Of a DNA stretch of 34,069 nucleotides, positions 33,625 to 34,069 are shown piece after piece; position 1 is the stretch's first letter, and each line of letters opens with the position of its first letter. The stretch spans positions 1 through 34,069 of the forward strand of contig URIX01000011.1 in the NCBI GenBank assembly GCA_900547975.1, written 5' to 3'. Source of the DNA: an uncultured Eubacteriales bacterium (lineage in GTDB: Bacteria; Bacillota; Clostridia; Christensenellales; CAG-917). A model generated the notes under the pieces. It was not told where the DNA came from. It did no database searches and worked only from the letters and a program-made list of their open reading frames with translations. A program made the position numbers and the translations under genes.

Positions 33625-33702
33625 AGCGCAAAAATCGTTTTCAAGGCAATGCTGAAACGCAAGTTTGCGTATAAGCATTTGCCTTGATAGATTTATTGCG
33701 CT
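33625..33702 (+). other. Nested hairpin downstream of H3
   Basis: Three coaxial stems: AGCGCAA/TTGCGCT (33625-33631 and 33696-33702), TCAAGGCAATGCT/AGCATTTGCCTTGA (33641-33653 and 33674-33687, one bulge) and ACGCAA/TTGCGT (33657-33662 and 33665-33670). No T tract follows. No known RNA class was recognised. Confidence 0.65.
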
Positions 33703-33787
33703 ACTACCGCGCAAACCCTCTTTACTCTCAAAATGAGACGGACAAGAACTCAAATCGCAATTCCGTGCGAGTGCTTGCTTGGTGAGG

Positions 33788-33915
33788 GCGTGCGATGCAC
33801 GCAAGCGGATAAACGAATACTTATTCAAGGCTTACTCATAAACGGGATGTGCTAATTCGCAGACGGAACACGAGCCGCAGGGCGGCGAGCCTATGAGCGC
33901 CGAACTTTCGTCACG
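33788..33915 (+). repeat. Structured dispersed repeat, copy R3 (partial)
   Basis: Matches the first third of the element as seen in the reverse complement of R2 (26281 to about 26160). The first hairpin is GCGTGC/GCACGC (33788-33793 and 33797-33802; GCGCAC/GTGCGC in R2), followed by AAGCGGATAAACG, ACTTATTC and AGACGGAAC. The next stem is GCCGC/GCGGC (33874-33878 and 33882-33886; ATCGC/GCGAT in R2). Similarity fades after about 33915. The stretch 33703-33787 and the remaining 33916-34069 hold no gene I can support. Confidence 0.78.
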
Positions 33916-34069
33916 CACAAGCCCATTTGCTTCAATCTCAACAAGTTGCAGTTGTTCGCCTTTGCGCTTTGCGTTCCTCGTCCCACACGCCAAAAACTAC
34001 GCTTTCATCATATAACACACACATAAGTTCGCTTGTTTTTGACGTGCGGAAACCCTTGTGCGTGTAGTA

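Overview
The window looks like a chromosomal segment of a Gram-positive-type bacterium, most likely Bacillota of the Clostridia kind (probably an uncultured lineage; genus cannot be told from the sequence). The reasons are the YabO-like RqcP, the YbxF-like L7Ae protein ahead of rpsL, the comF-secA-prfB neighbourhood, RecD2, a 370-residue RF2, strong AGGAGG ribosome binding sites and near-consensus sigma-A promoters (TTGACA-17-TATAAT). It is mainly a housekeeping region, dense in translation and transcription genes.

Layout. 1-3012: part of a structured repeat (R1), then two divergent aminopeptidase genes (M29 ampS-like, M18 apeA-like) sharing one 165-bp promoter region. 3250-5314: an AT-rich orphan gene with its own promoter and terminator, then a MATE transporter on the minus strand behind a leader with an intrinsic-terminator hairpin. 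5570-8147 (minus): a membrane-anchored XRE regulator, a fused ispD-ispF gene, and rqcP, whose promoter predicts a leaderless mRNA. 8203-17352: a consensus promoter and a leader predicted to fold as a three-way junction, then rpoB, rpoC and, overlapping rpoC by one base, metK. 17471-25684: recD2-comF (overlapping), secA, prfB, tsaD. 25675-26452: a 770-bp non-coding stretch with two conserved hairpin elements and repeat R2. 26391-33517: str/secE/rplK cluster in the order rplGB-like, rpsL, rpsG, fusA, tuf, rpmG, secE, nusG, rplK, rplA. 33518-34069: no gene; a third hairpin element, a nested hairpin and repeat R3.

How it fits together. The usual Bacillota order (secE-nusG-rplKA-rplJL-rpoBC-rplGB-rpsLG-fusA-tuf) is broken and permuted: rpoBC is detached, with metK, recD2, comF, secA, prfB and tsaD between it and the str genes, and rplJ/rplL are absent where expected after rplA. 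One of the junctions where the usual order is broken (after rplA) and the last gap before the str genes (after tsaD) hold the structured repeats. Most genes here make proteins (RNA polymerase, ribosomal proteins, elongation and release factors), export them (SecA, SecE), modify tRNA (TsaD), rescue stalled ribosomes (RqcP) or degrade peptides.

The most unusual material is non-coding: (i) three copies of a long repeat whose stems differ between copies by compensatory changes; (ii) three hairpin elements with variable stems between conserved flanks, placed just after tsaD and rplA; (iii) a structured rpoBC leader; (iv) a stem-loop beginning at the predicted first base of the str-operon mRNA. No tRNA, rRNA, CRISPR array, transposase or integrase gene was seen.
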